64,000 bases of DNA from SHLQ01 sp964451305 (GCA_964451305.1 CAYVHV010000011.1:24686-88685); one strand, 5' to 3'. Positions 17,127 through 26,935 are shown, counted from the first letter of the stretch. The notes: generated by a model not told the origin, from the letters alone. A program made the numbers and translations.

Positions 17127-18619
17127 TTAGATGGCTGCCGGCGAGTCCGCGAACGGGATGATCAACTGTGGCGAGCCACCGTTGAGGTTGAGGGACCAAA
17201 TGTCCCAGGCTGGTTGTGATTCTGTTCCTTCGGCTTCGTTTGGAAGGCCGTAGATGATCGTGGAGTCGTCGAGAAACTCGACCTGGTCTTCTACGGTTCG
17301 AGCCTCCGGAAGGTCTCGGCGTGCACCGGTTGCGGTGTCGATCGCAACGAGCTGGAAGAAGTCTCCGTCTCGTCTCTCCTTGACGACCAGTGTCGAGCCA
17401 TCGGGTGAAACCTCGGGGCAGGTCGCGTTCTCGTGAACGACCTGAAGTCGTGCGTTCTCGATCGAGCCTTGGACGATCGAGGTCTCTTCACCAATGCCGA
17501 TCGTCGCATAGAACGTTTCGTTGTCGACGAAGGTGACTCCCCAGAAGTTGCGGGTCTCGTCGGTAATAAGTTGGTTGTCGATGCCAAAGGTTGAGAACTG
17601 CGTTTCCAGGTTTGCGCCGATGCCACGCTCGACCTCGATGAGTTGTGTAGTCGTCGCGAACTCGCCAACGGCGAGGTAGCTGTGTCCGACGGCAAAGCCG
17701 GTCCATGCGACGATTTCGCCGTCGGGTGATGCCGCAGCTCGGCTGGGGAGGTTGATACCGAAGCGGAGGCTGGGGTTGAGGTCGGGTCCGATGATGAGCC
17801 CACGACCAGATCCACCCAGACCACTCGTGTCGTCGAGGCAGATGCCGCCGTTCTCGTTGAGATCGAGGCGGACGCACTCGAGGGCTGTGGATTGACGGTT
17901 GCCCTGCCGATCGATGTATCCCACCGTGCCGTAGTCGTCGCCGGGTGTCCGGTTGACGAAAGCAATGCCGATGTCAGCGGGGTTGACGTTCGGGAAGGCA
18001 GATTGAGTTTCATCGAATTCTGCTTCGGTCGAAGCCTCCGGGTCGGGTCCTACACCGGGTGATCCGTCGGCTAGTGGGTCGCTGTCGATACGAGGTTCTT
18101 CGTCGGCTAACGGAAGGGTTGACGGCGTCGTTGCGGGAGTGGTTTCGGGCGTTGATTCTGGCGCTATCGGTGTCGAGTCGAACGCTTCGATCTGCGCTGC
18201 AGCACGATCTTCGGCGGCAGCGGTTTCATCACTACTGCTTAGGAGCGTGCCGACAAAGTAGACCGAGGCGCCGACCATGATGAGAAGCGCAAACGCGAGC
18301 AAGGCAAACGAGAGATCATCGTTCGACTCGTCGTCGCTCGATTCCTCGACCATNNNNNNNNNNNNNNNNNNNNNNNNNNNNNNNNNNNNNNNNNNNNNNN
18401 NNNNNNNNNNNNNNNNNNNNNNNNNNNNNNNNNNNNNNNNNNNNNNNNNNNNNGCAAGGCAAACGAGAGATCATCGTTCGACTCGTCGTCGCTCGATTCC
18501 TCGACCATTTCATCGTCGATCGACTCGTCGTCAATCGATTCCTCGACCATCTCGTCGTCGGCGATTCCGGCGGGGTCGAGATTTTCGGAACTATCGGAAG
18601 TGTCGGAGCTGTTACTCAT
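17127..18619 (-). CDS. Membrane-anchored TolB/WD40-like propeller protein (gene interrupted by an artefactual N gap)
   Basis: If the 100 N and one copy of the identical 55-bp flanks are removed, a single frame of 445 residues results. Its order is: an acidic N-terminal region with repeated MVEES.DDES steps (about 24-50), one membrane helix (about 53-75), a Pro/Thr/Glu-rich linker, then a beta-propeller-like exported domain with SPDGEIVAW and SPDGSTLVV blades. Its ATG at 18619 overlaps the stop of the MFS transporter (ATGA). Function unknown; TolB-like blades suggest a scaffold or binding role outside the cell. Confidence 0.75.
18299..18508. repeat. Identical 55-bp flanks around a 100-N scaffold gap
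   Basis: 18299-18353 and 18454-18508 are identical, with exactly 100 N between (18354-18453). Collapsing one copy plus the Ns removes 155 nt and restores one frame of 446 codons, so this is very probably an unmerged contig overlap rather than a true duplication. Confidence 0.9.
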
Positions 18620-19908
18620 CACTCTGTTTCGGTTGGAGTTTCCCGAAGGACTGCAAAGATGCCGACGATGCCCACGGTGAGGACCAAACCTCCGAGCATG
18701 ACGGTTAATGCACTATCGACCGATACCCGGTCCCAAATGAGTCCAAAGACAAAAGCTGAAACAGTTCTTGCGAAAGCTTCAAGCGTGCTGAGTGTTGCCA
18801 AACCGGCGCTGCGATGTTCTCGTGGGATGACACCGGCTGCCAGAGCTGGCAGGACGCCATCGGTCGCGCCGTAGAACAGTCCGAGTAGGACCAGGACTCC
18901 AATGATTGCCGGCACCGACGTTGGTTGGAACAGAAGCGACAGCAACACGAGTGCAAGAGCGACCTGGCCGAGGACCCACACCCGTGCCCTACCGATCCGG
19001 TCGGCGAGCTTGCCGAGGGGTGTTGCGGTGATCAAGAAGCCGACCGCGGTGCCCACGAACAAAAGCGGAAACCACTGGGCGCCGAAGCCGCCGATGCCGA
19101 TTTCCGTCGACTGGCGGGCCGCTTCGAATATCACGAGGTAGATGAACGCGTCACCGATCATGAAGCTACCGAAGGCCATGCCGAGCCCGGTGATTCGACG
19201 GAAGCCACGGTTCTCAAACAGGGACCGAAAGATCGCTCGGGTGGGTGCGCCCTCGGTCGTCGTATTCGCAACTGCGGCCTTGTACTTCGGGTTGCGAGCC
19301 CACGTGATGATCACGGCGAGGCCGAGGAAGCCGAACGCCACGCTGAAAGCGAATACTGCGCTGAACCGTTCGGGAAGGGCCAACAGGATGCCGAATGCAA
19401 TCAGCGGCCCGATCATGGCGCCGGTGGCGTCCATCGTGCGGTGGAAGCCAAATGCCGTACCCCAGGATTTCTCCGGCGTTGCCAGGGAAATCATGGCGTC
19501 GCGTGGACCCGTGCGAAGACCCTTGCCGAGACGGTCGATCAGCAAGAATGGTACGACGGGCAGTGAGGCCAAGGTCGCGGCGAGCAAGCCGACTCGGCTC
19601 GCCGTTGAAATGCCGTAGCCGGTCGCTGCGGTCTGCTTGGGCTTTTTGGTGCGGTCCGCAATGGTGCCGCCGAGGATGCGCAACAGCGCGTTCGCGATCT
19701 CGAATGCGCCCTGAAATGCACCGAAGAGAAATGGTGAGAATCCGAGCTGAGAGGTAAGAAAGAGCGGAACGACGGCCGCGACCATTTCGGAGCTGATGTC
19801 GGTGAAGAAACTTGTGAAGGCGAGCGCGACGACAGTGCGGTTCAACGCGCCTGTTTTTGAACGCTTCCCAGCGCTCTTTTCTGGGCGTGTGCCCAAGCCG
19901 GTATACAC
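18619..19908 (-). CDS. MFS transporter
   Basis: 429 residues with about twelve hydrophobic helices. Early sequence TSFFTDISSEMVAAVVPLFL, loop RTKKPKQ after helix 2-3, DRLGKGLRTGPRDAM, and a mid-protein LADRIGRARVW all fit the major facilitator superfamily; the DISSEM and GKGLRTGPRD phrases occur in a group of uncharacterised MFS proteins. The frame runs to 20268 but that part overlaps dnaX. The GTG at 19908, with GGAG five bases ahead, was chosen. Divergent from dnaX with 51 bp between starts. Its stop is fused to the start of the propeller gene. Substrate unknown. Confidence 0.85.
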   Translation of the reverse strand: MYTGLGTRPEKSAGKRSKTGALNRTVVALAFTSFFTDISSEMVAAVVPLFLTSQLGFSPFLFGAFQGAFEIANALLRILGGTIADRTKKPKQTAATGYGISTASRVGLLAATLASLPVVPFLLIDRLGKGLRTGPRDAMISLATPEKSWGTAFGFHRTMDATGAMIGPLIAFGILLALPERFSAVFAFSVAFGFLGLAVIITWARNPKYKAAVANTTTEGAPTRAIFRSLFENRGFRRITGLGMAFGSFMIGDAFIYLVIFEAARQSTEIGIGGFGAQWFPLLFVGTAVGFLITATPLGKLADRIGRARVWVLGQVALALVLLSLLFQPTSVPAIIGVLVLLGLFYGATDGVLPALAAGVIPREHRSAGLATLSTLEAFARTVSAFVFGLIWDRVSVDSALTVMLGGLVLTVGIVGIFAVLRETPTETE

Positions 19909-19959
19909 GTTGTCTCCATCGGCACGAGACCCTGCAAACTTCAGGGGTAGAGTCGACCC

Positions 19960-21987
19960 GTGGCATATCAGTCTCTCTACCGCCGCTACCGTCCTCAGAC
20001 CTTTGGTGACATGGTCGGGCAGGAGCACGTCATCACCGCGCTGCGCAACGCAGTTCGCGACGATCGTGTCGGTCATGCCTACCTGTTGAGCGGCCCCCGA
20101 GGAACCGGGAAGACGACGGCAGCTCGAGTTCTCGCCAAGGTTCTCAACTGTGAGAATCCGATCGACGGTGAACCCGATGGCGTGTGTGCATCGTGCGTCG
20201 CGATCGAAACCGGCACCAGCTTCGACCTCCATGAACTCGACGCTGCCTCGAACAACCGAGTGGAGCACATTCGCGACTTGCTCGAGAAGGTCGCATTAGG
20301 AACTCCCGGACGACGCAAGGTGTACCTGCTCGATGAGGTCCACATGCTCACGCCCGGAGCAGAGAACGCACTCCTCAAGACGCTCGAAGAGCCTCCTGAC
20401 CACGTCGTGTTCGTGCTTGCGACGACCGAACCGCACAAGGTCGTCACTACGATCAGGAGCCGAACCCAACAGTTCGAACTAACGCTCATCCCCGCCGATC
20501 AGATGGCGACGCGAATCCGAGAGATCGCCGCTGATGCCGAGATCGAGGTCACAGATGAGATCGTCGACCACGTGGTCAAGGTCGGCGGTGGTTCCGCTCG
20601 CGACACCTTGTCGGCTCTCGATCAGGTCGTCGCCGCTGGCGGTGTTGCTGACATCGATACGTCGACACCTGATCTGCTCGAGGCGGTTGCCTCGCAGGAC
20701 GCTGCGCTCGCGCTCGGTGCAATCGAAGACGCAACCTCTCGAGGGATGGATCCTCGTCGGGTGGGGGAGTCGTTCATCGATGCGCTCCGTTCGGTGTTCC
20801 TGATGAAGATGGGTGCACCGCCGGCGCGACTCTCTGCACCTGACCGTGAAATGTCGGATACGTTCGCACCGCGATTGACGGCGGGAACGATCACTCGGGT
20901 GCTTGAACTCGTCGGTAATTCGTTGGTCGAGATGCGTCAAGCCCCCGATCCTCGAATCGATCTCGAAGTTGCGTTTGTCCGGTCCTGTTCGCCTGGAAAT
21001 GACGGAAGCGTGGACGGACTACTCGCACGGATCGAACAACTTGAGGCCCGAATCGCAGACGGTGTTCCGGCATCGCACACACCGCAAGCAGCAGCGCCTC
21101 TAACAGTTGCGCCTCAAGCAGCCGCCAGCGCGGCGCCGACAGCTCCTGCTGAGGAGCCGTCCGCAGCCGAGGCGGCTCCGACGCCGAGCGTTCCCGCTTC
21201 AGCGCCTCAGACTACCGATTCGGGTGGCGGAGGCGAAGGTGCCCGTCGCCCCGCAGACGCGGCTCGTGCGGTGCTTCGTTCGCAGAAGGGTGATGCCCGT
21301 CCGGCCGCACCCGCCTCGCCGACGTCTCGGCCAGCGCCTCCGTCCCGTCGATCTGGTGGTACGCCACCACCACCGACGCCGCCGTCAATGCGTGATAGCG
21401 AAGAGACACCGGCAGCTCCGACACCCGATGTGTCAGAACCGCAAAGCGCTACGCCTGAACCGGTTGCTGACACCGTCCCCGATGCTGCAACACCGGTCCC
21501 ACCATCGTCTGAGCCTCCCCCGCAGGAGCCCCAAGAGCTCGAAGTCGTTCCGGCGGCTGAAGCCCCGGCAGCTGCACCGGTCGGCTCCGTGACCTTTGAG
21601 AAGCTCCGTGATGGTTGGACCGCGATGCTCGACGGGCAGTCCACTCCCGCACGCGCGCGTTTCCTCGCTGGACACGTGGCCGGTGTGAGCGGCGACGTCA
21701 TCGACTTTGTGCTTCCGACCGAAAGTCAGGTGAAGCGGTGCGAGTCGTACAGAGTCGAAGTAGAGAAGGCTGTCGGTCAAACCTTTGGGGTACCGATGCA
21801 AATCGTTCTGCGCGCCGGCGATCAGGCCGCTCCAGCAACCTCTGCTCCAGCAGCGGCAGCCGAAGTCCAACACGAGTCAGAGATTGACGTGCATGACCTG
21901 ACCGATGCCGATGTAATAAACGCAACCGTTGTCGACCGAATCGCCGATGTGTTTCCAGGCGCCGAAGTCCTCGATCAAGAAAGCTGA
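19960..21987 (+). CDS. dnaX: DNA polymerase III subunits gamma/tau
   Basis: 675 residues. It starts AYQSLYRRYRPQTFGDMVGQEHV, has the Walker A motif GPRGTGKT (about 45-52), a zinc-module region with CENPIDGEPDGVCASC, Walker B LLDEVHML and sensor-1 region. A long Pro/Ala/Ser linker (about 360-535) leads to a C-terminal tau-like domain. It is the clamp-loader ATPase at the replication fork. GTG start. The gene is followed after 5 bp by ybaB and then recR, a widely conserved order. No frameshift site for a short gamma form was evident. Confidence 0.95.
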   Translation: MAYQSLYRRYRPQTFGDMVGQEHVITALRNAVRDDRVGHAYLLSGPRGTGKTTAARVLAKVLNCENPIDGEPDGVCASCVAIETGTSFDLHELDAASNNRVEHIRDLLEKVALGTPGRRKVYLLDEVHMLTPGAENALLKTLEEPPDHVVFVLATTEPHKVVTTIRSRTQQFELTLIPADQMATRIREIAADAEIEVTDEIVDHVVKVGGGSARDTLSALDQVVAAGGVADIDTSTPDLLEAVASQDAALALGAIEDATSRGMDPRRVGESFIDALRSVFLMKMGAPPARLSAPDREMSDTFAPRLTAGTITRVLELVGNSLVEMRQAPDPRIDLEVAFVRSCSPGNDGSVDGLLARIEQLEARIADGVPASHTPQAAAPLTVAPQAAASAAPTAPAEEPSAAEAAPTPSVPASAPQTTDSGGGGEGARRPADAARAVLRSQKGDARPAAPASPTSRPAPPSRRSGGTPPPPTPPSMRDSEETPAAPTPDVSEPQSATPEPVADTVPDAATPVPPSSEPPPQEPQELEVVPAAEAPAAAPVGSVTFEKLRDGWTAMLDGQSTPARARFLAGHVAGVSGDVIDFVLPTESQVKRCESYRVEVEKAVGQTFGVPMQIVLRAGDQAAPATSAPAAAAEVQHESEIDVHDLTDADVINATVVDRIADVFPGAEVLDQES

Positions 21988-21992
21988 GCAAC

Positions 21993-22364
21993 ATGAGTGA
22001 AGAGAACGAGCCAGAAGCAGGGATGGACCTCTCCGCCCTTTTGGGTGGAGGAGCCGGCGGTATGGATCTCGGTGGATTGATGGAGCAGGCCCAGGCAATG
22101 CTCGCTGGAGCCCAAGAGGCAGCGGCTGAGGTCGTGGAAGGAACGAGCGGCGGGGGCATGGTCAGAGTCGAGGTGGATGGAGGAATGAACTTTCATTCGA
22201 TCTCGATCGATCCGTCGGTCGTGAACCCTGACGACGTCGAAATGTTGAACGATCTCGTCCTCGCAGCGCTGCGCGATGCTGCAACGCAGATCCAAGAGGG
22301 CCAAACCGACGCTATGGGTGGCATGGACCTCGATGGCCTCGGCGGCATGCTCGGCGGCGCCTGA
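21993..22364 (+). CDS. YbaB/EbfC family nucleoid-associated protein
   Basis: 123 residues between dnaX and recR, the standard position for this family. The core reads MEQAQAML...VEGTSGGGMVRVEVDGGMNFHSISIDPSVV, matching YbaB. The N-terminal 30 residues and the C-terminal tail are glycine/methionine-rich (GGMDLGG, GGMDLDGLGGML), longer than usual. Family members bind DNA as dimers and may help recombination repair. Confidence 0.9.
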   Translation: MSEENEPEAGMDLSALLGGGAGGMDLGGLMEQAQAMLAGAQEAAAEVVEGTSGGGMVRVEVDGGMNFHSISIDPSVVNPDDVEMLNDLVLAALRDAATQIQEGQTDAMGGMDLDGLGGMLGGA

Positions 22365-22367
22365 GCC

Positions 22368-23006
22368 TTGGCACTCTTCGCTGGACCCGTACAGGATCTG
22401 ATCGACGAGCTTGGGCGCCTGCCCGGCGTTGGTCCGAAGTCGGCGCAACGCATTGCGTATCACATACTGAAGATCTCACCGGTGGACGCAACGCGCCTGT
22501 CGACCGCGATCATCGAGGTGAAGGAACGGATTTCGTTCTGCGACCGATGTTTCAATATTGCAGAAGGAGCTGAGTGCGCGTTGTGCCTCGATCCGGGTCG
22601 TGATGGTTCGATGGTGTGCGTCGTCGAAGAGTCGCGAGACATTGTGGCAGTGGAACGAACCCAAGAGTTCAAGGGCCGCTATCACGTTCTCCAGGGGGCG
22701 ATTAGCCCAATCGAGGGAATCGGTCCGGAACAGCTTCGAATCAGCGAACTATTGGGGCGGATCACCACCGAAGGAATCGACGAGGTCATCCTCGCGACAA
22801 ACCCCAATATTGAAGGCGAGGCAACAGCGATGTACCTCGCCCGACTGCTCGAGCCGCTCGGTATCACCGTCAGCAAGATCGCTTCGGGTCTTCCCGTCGG
22901 TGGCGACCTCGAGTACGCAGATGAGCTCACGCTCGGCCGGGCTCTCGAGGCCCGCCAACAGCTCGGGGCAAAACCGGCGGGTTCAAACGCGCCGTTGGAG
23001 CACTAG
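22368..23006 (+). CDS. recR: Recombination protein RecR
   Basis: 212 residues. It has the helix-hairpin-helix LGRLPGVGPKSAQRIAYHIL, the four-Cys zinc finger (CDRCFNIAEGAECALC), the Toprim start SMVCVVEESRDI, and the typical end AHHI-like segment SGLPVGGDLEYADELTLGRAL. It works with RecO in gap repair. It begins with TTG at 22368, three bases after the ybaB stop, so it is co-expressed with dnaX-ybaB. Confidence 0.94.
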   Translation: MALFAGPVQDLIDELGRLPGVGPKSAQRIAYHILKISPVDATRLSTAIIEVKERISFCDRCFNIAEGAECALCLDPGRDGSMVCVVEESRDIVAVERTQEFKGRYHVLQGAISPIEGIGPEQLRISELLGRITTEGIDEVILATNPNIEGEATAMYLARLLEPLGITVSKIASGLPVGGDLEYADELTLGRALEARQQLGAKPAGSNAPLEH

Positions 23007-23143
23007 GGGCTCTAGGCGCCCATATTGCGAAAATGTGACCTTGACATCATTTCGTAACAATTGTAATGTTTGGCTCAACGTCGCATTCGCAGCTGTTCGA
23101 AGTCCACTCTTCAAAACAGCGGTGATGTGACCCGGCAATAGTT

Positions 23144-23193
23144 GTTTCAGCCGGTCAGACCAATACGACCGCCCGCGCCTGACCGGCTGAGAC
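23144..23193. terminator. Bidirectional terminator-like hairpin between recR and acyl-CoA dehydrogenase
   Basis: The arms 23144-23158 and 23179-23193 pair over 15 bp with one G-U, with a 20-nt loop. The two flanking genes converge here, so it can serve both. The rest of 23007-23252 holds no recognisable gene. Confidence 0.6.
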
Positions 23194-23252
23194 AGCTGCC
23201 AACCTACTAGCGGTCGGCTGTTGCTCTGTGCCTCGGGGAAGCCTCTCAGCCG

Positions 23253-24482
23253 CTACTTGGCAGCGGTTTGTGGCTTTGGTTCCTTCGGAAGACCCAGGAC
23301 CATTTCACCGATGATATTGCGCTGCACTTCTGAGGTGCCAGCGTAGATCGTTCCTGCTCGTGCGTTGTAGAAGGCACCCACCCACGAACCCGGATCATTC
23401 GGCGCGCCGGGAAGGTCCGTAGCGAATGCGGTCTTTGCGATTCCCTCCGGCGTCATCGCCGCAGGGCCCAAGATGTCGAGGGCCAGCTCAGTGACCTCTT
23501 TGTGGTACTCGCTCCAGTAGAGCTTGAAGGCCGACTCGCCCGGGCCAGGGTGGCCGCCGCTGAGAAACTTCGTGAGCGTTTGCATACCCATGAGTCGCAT
23601 GACCTCGACCTTGCAGTACATGGCTGCGAGGCGATCCCGGATGACTGGATCGGTGTCTTTGCCGTGCTCCTTTGCAAGTTCGACGAGCTTGTCGAACTCG
23701 CCTCGGAACGCAATCGGGGTGGTCGCTGCTGCTTCGCCACGTTCATATCCGAGGAGGGTCATCGCAACACCCCAACCACCGTTCACCTCGCCGATCACGT
23801 TCTCTTTAGCAGTGCGTGCGTCGGTGAAGAAGGTCTCGTTGAAGTCGGAGTCGCCGCTCAACATCTCGATCGGGCGAACCTCGACGCCCTCCTGGTCCAT
23901 CGGGCAGAGGAGGAAGCTGATGCCACGGTGCTTTGCCGCGTCTGGGTCCGTGCGGCAGAGCACGAAGATCCAGTTGGCGTGCTGTCCGGCCGATGTCCAG
24001 ATCTTCTGGCCGTTGATGACCCATTCATCGCCATCGAGCATTGCCTTGCATCCCAAGTTCGCGAGGTCGCTGCCAGCGTTTGGCTCACTGTATCCCTGGC
24101 ACCACACATGCTCGCCCGAGATAATGCGGGGCAGGAAGTGCTCTTTTTGCTCCGGCGTTCCCCAGTGAAGGATGGTGTTGCCCACCATCTGAATACCAAA
24201 GACATCGTTCTCGCCGCCGACCGGGGCGCCGGCCTTTCGGAACTCCTCGGCCACGATGACCTGTTCGAGTTCGCTGAGGCCTCCGCCGCCGTACTCCGAT
24301 GGCCACGCCGGAGCGAGGAGGCTGTTCGCCGCGAGCTTCTGGCGCCAGTCGGCGATAAACGCCGACCCTTGCTCGGTATCGAACTGGCCGATGCCCTTCC
24401 AATCTTCGGGAAGGTTCTCCTGAAGGAACGTTGTAATTCGAGTGCGAAACTCCTGAGCATCGGCGGAGTATGTGGGATCCAT
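23253..24482 (-). CDS. Acyl-CoA dehydrogenase
   Basis: 409 residues, standard length. It shows WPSEYGGGGLSELEQ, the FAD-binding QGYSEPNAGSDLANL, INGQKIWTSAG and, near the end, ARAGTIYAGTSEVQRNIIGE, all hallmark segments. This subtype (ending TSEVQRNII) is common in actinobacterial sterol and branched-acid catabolism, but no cholesterol genes are near. It inserts the alpha-beta double bond of an acyl-CoA and passes electrons to ETF. The substrate is unknown. Confidence 0.9.
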   Translation of the reverse strand: MDPTYSADAQEFRTRITTFLQENLPEDWKGIGQFDTEQGSAFIADWRQKLAANSLLAPAWPSEYGGGGLSELEQVIVAEEFRKAGAPVGGENDVFGIQMVGNTILHWGTPEQKEHFLPRIISGEHVWCQGYSEPNAGSDLANLGCKAMLDGDEWVINGQKIWTSAGQHANWIFVLCRTDPDAAKHRGISFLLCPMDQEGVEVRPIEMLSGDSDFNETFFTDARTAKENVIGEVNGGWGVAMTLLGYERGEAAATTPIAFRGEFDKLVELAKEHGKDTDPVIRDRLAAMYCKVEVMRLMGMQTLTKFLSGGHPGPGESAFKLYWSEYHKEVTELALDILGPAAMTPEGIAKTAFATDLPGAPNDPGSWVGAFYNARAGTIYAGTSEVQRNIIGEMVLGLPKEPKPQTAAK

Positions 24483-24539
24483 TTTCGACTTCGATCTGTT
24501 GGAGTGGCTGCGAGTTACCTCACAGTAACAAACTCGCGG

Positions 24540-25118
24540 TTAGCTATCCCACTTTGCTTCGGCGATGGGTTGTTCGCCGGCGAACAGGTCGAGCAGCTCT
24601 TCGGGTGACGAGCCTTCGTGAATGTGCAACCGATTGTTGGCACTCATCAAACCATCGGCGGTCACACGGTCGAGCCACCCGAGCAAGTGGTCGTAGTAGC
24701 CGTCGGTGTTCACAACGCCGACAGGCTTGTCATGTAGTTGGATCTGGCGCCACGTCGCAATCTCGGCGATCTCGTCGAGCGTTCCTAAGCCACCGGGCAG
24801 TGCAGCAAACGCGTCCGAGTGTTCGTACATGAGCGCTTTGCGTTCGTGCATCGAGTCCGTCTCGATCAACTCGGTAAGACCTCGATGGGCAACTTCCTTG
24901 CTGAAGAGATTCCTCGGAATTACACCGAGCACTTCACCACCCCCATCGAGCACCGTATTGGCAAGCAACCCCATCAGGCCGGCATTGCCTCCGCCATACA
25001 CGAGCCGAAGCCCTCGCTCGAGGAGCGCCTCGCCCATCGATACGGTCGCGGACGCGTTCGCTGGGTTGGTTCCGGTCGACGAACCGAGGAACACACAGAC
25101 ACTGTCGAGCTTTGGCAT
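24540..25118 (-). CDS. LOG family protein (TIGR00730, cytokinin-riboside-monophosphate phosphoribohydrolase-like)
   Basis: 192 residues. The active-site motif PGGLGTLDE (near 108-116) with YGGGNAGLMG and MHERKALM upstream defines the LOG family, which cleaves nucleoside 5'-monophosphates to base and ribose phosphate. In bacteria the physiological role is often nucleotide salvage or detoxification. It stands 57 bp from the acyl-CoA dehydrogenase gene on the same strand. Confidence 0.9.
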   Translation of the reverse strand: MPKLDSVCVFLGSSTGTNPANASATVSMGEALLERGLRLVYGGGNAGLMGLLANTVLDGGGEVLGVIPRNLFSKEVAHRGLTELIETDSMHERKALMYEHSDAFAALPGGLGTLDEIAEIATWRQIQLHDKPVGVVNTDGYYDHLLGWLDRVTADGLMSANNRLHIHEGSSPEELLDLFAGEQPIAEAKWDS

Positions 25119-25202
25119 ACCCCGACACTACTTCAGCCCTCATTTACCCTCCGTCCAGAAACTTCCGGGAAGACGAGCGCCGGGACGGTTAGCCTGTGCT
25201 CG

Positions 25203-25622
25203 ATGCTGATTTTTGCTTCGGTGGGCCTGTGGGCGCTCTTGACGCTATTCACCTTTGTGACCGTCATGCGAGGGGTGCTGAGCCTTCCGGACAGTGATGG
25301 CGCGGAACACCTCGAAGGCATACTCGCCGCTCTCGCCCGTGTTTCGAGATGGCAGAACATCGCGTCGGTGCTTGCCGCGGGGTTCCTCTTCGCTGGGTTC
25401 TTCGGCTCGGAACTCGAGACCAGCATTTGGCCATGGCCACTATTGGCATGGGTTGCGTTGTGGCTACAACTGCTCTGGTTGCGACCGCACCTCGGGGTCT
25501 ATGTCGAAGTGCTCCGCCGCAACGTGGGACGGCCGGTCGCCCGACTTCTCTCCCTGCACCTCGCCTTCGATGCCGTAACCCTTGCGGCACTCATCAGCGT
25601 CCTCGCATTCGGCCTGCGTTGA
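25203..25622 (+). CDS. Small four-helix membrane protein of unknown function
   Basis: 139 residues with hydrophobic segments at about 3-22, 54-73, 79-97 and 118-138. It contains RVSRWQNIASVLAAGF. No family assigned. The frame is open far upstream, but only the part from ATG 25203 is not antisense to the LOG gene. Confidence 0.6.
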   Translation: MLIFASVGLWALLTLFTFVTVMRGVLSLPDSDGAEHLEGILAALARVSRWQNIASVLAAGFLFAGFFGSELETSIWPWPLLAWVALWLQLLWLRPHLGVYVEVLRRNVGRPVARLLSLHLAFDAVTLAALISVLAFGLR

Positions 25623-25662
25623 CGAGCAACGCTTGTCGGGCAATGCCGCTACCGTCGTAATT

Positions 25663-25881
25663 GTGACGAATCGAAGCGACCTCGCTGCTACGGCTCCCGG
25701 GCTTGCGCTGGATGCCCCTCGCCGCGAGCAGATCCTCCAGTGTCACGCCGACGCCATCGAACAAGGCCAGGACGGCTACATCGATCCAGTTTCCGGCTAC
25801 TTCGTTATGACAGCGGCGTACCACTTGTCGCGCGAGACGTGCTGCGACAACGATTGCCGCCACTGCCCGTACAAGTCCTAA
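25663..25881 (+). CDS. DUF5522 family small cysteine-rich protein
   Basis: 72 residues from a GTG at 25663. The end GYFVMTAAYHL then CCDNDCRHCPY matches the DUF5522 pattern of a cysteine cluster closing in HCPY. A metal-binding role is likely from the C-C-x3-C-x2-C arrangement. Function unknown. It follows the small membrane-protein gene on the same strand. Confidence 0.75.
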   Translation: MTNRSDLAATAPGLALDAPRREQILQCHADAIEQGQDGYIDPVSGYFVMTAAYHLSRETCCDNDCRHCPYKS

Positions 25882-25956
25882 GGCACCGGCGGGCTACACC
25901 GCCACCACACTGGTAGCCAACGCACGACGTCACCGGCCGCGTGTATGGTCGGCGTC

Positions 25957-26397
25957 ATGGCTGGAAAGGACGAGAAGAGAAAAACGGCTCAAACCATGGT
26001 CAAGCCAGTCGATTTTATCGCCGAGCTCGAACACGACACGCGGCGCGCTGATGCAACGGTCCTGCTCGAGATGCTCGGACGGATCTCGGGGTATCGACCA
26101 AAGATGTGGGGCCCGAGCATTATTGGCTTCGGGCGCTACCACTACGTCTATGCGAGTGGTACCGAAGGCGATTCGATGGTGGTTGGCTTCTCTCCCCGCA
26201 AAGCCAACCAAGTCATCTACTTGATGCCCGGCTACGAAGACCTGACCGAGATGCTCGGGCGCCTCGGAAAGCACAAGATCGGCAAGAGCTGTCTCTACAT
26301 CAACAAACTGGCAGACGTGGATCTCACCGTTCTCGAAGAGATCGTTGTGCACTCGGTGAACGTGATGGAGTCCACTTACGAAACGTTCGCCGAGTAG
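25957..26397 (+). CDS. DUF1801 family protein
   Basis: 146 residues. Phrases such as YRPKMWGPSIIGFGRYHY and IGKSCLYINKLADVDLTVLEEIV are diagnostic of DUF1801 (YdhG-like fold). Cytoplasmic; function unknown. The ATG at 25957 (MAGKDEKRK) is favoured over one four codons earlier. Confidence 0.8.
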   Translation: MAGKDEKRKTAQTMVKPVDFIAELEHDTRRADATVLLEMLGRISGYRPKMWGPSIIGFGRYHYVYASGTEGDSMVVGFSPRKANQVIYLMPGYEDLTEMLGRLGKHKIGKSCLYINKLADVDLTVLEEIVVHSVNVMESTYETFAE

Positions 26398-26410
26398 GGG
26401 CGCAAGTGAG

Positions 26411-26824
26411 CTACGCGCCAGCGGCGACGTTCGCGAGCATCTGAAGCGCTCCGGCAGCGGTTGCGAGCTGAGGGGTTTCTGCGGGAATCCCGTGACGGTC
26501 GGCGAGGTAGGCCGGATCGTTGTGAAGGACACGGACTCCGTCGTCGGTCTGAATGATCAGCAACTTCTGGGGCAGATCGATAGCGACCGTTGGCGAGATG
26601 TGCATGAGCGGAGTTCCGACCGCTGGGTTCCCGACGAAGATCTCGACGGTAGGAGTGAGCTCGAGCCCCACTCGTTCAGCGCCAGCGGTGTGGTCGACGC
26701 GGGCGACGAGCCCTAGCTTTTCGTGTGCTTCGATCGCTGCGACGAGGCGATCGACAGCCTCGGCGGTCGTGCCGGTGCCAAGTGTTTCGATAAGACCGTT
26801 TGGGAGATCAGAGTTCTGTGACAT
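26411..26824 (-). CDS. DUF302 family protein
   Basis: 137 residues. It has the DUF302 pattern: a serial lysine-poor helix AVDRLVAAIEAHEKLGLVARVDH, ELTPTVEIFVGNPAVGTPLM, IDLPQKLLIIQ and VRVLHNDPAYLADRHGI. Function in the family is unclear, possibly small-ligand binding. It converges with the DUF1801 gene with 13 bp between stops. Confidence 0.82.
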   Translation of the reverse strand: MSQNSDLPNGLIETLGTGTTAEAVDRLVAAIEAHEKLGLVARVDHTAGAERVGLELTPTVEIFVGNPAVGTPLMHISPTVAIDLPQKLLIIQTDDGVRVLHNDPAYLADRHGIPAETPQLATAAGALQMLANVAAGA

Positions 26825-26935
26825 AGAGGAGAAACTACAAGCTCATGTAGTCCATTCCGCAGCGTTGCAGAAGATGCGGACGTTGTGTCTTCGCCGACGA
26901 AATTCGCGAGGCCTCACCGGGACGTCAGCGGATGC

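Noticed and set aside
23502..24608. A 368-codon plus-strand frame
   Set aside because: It is antisense to the acyl-CoA dehydrogenase gene and has no recognisable domain.
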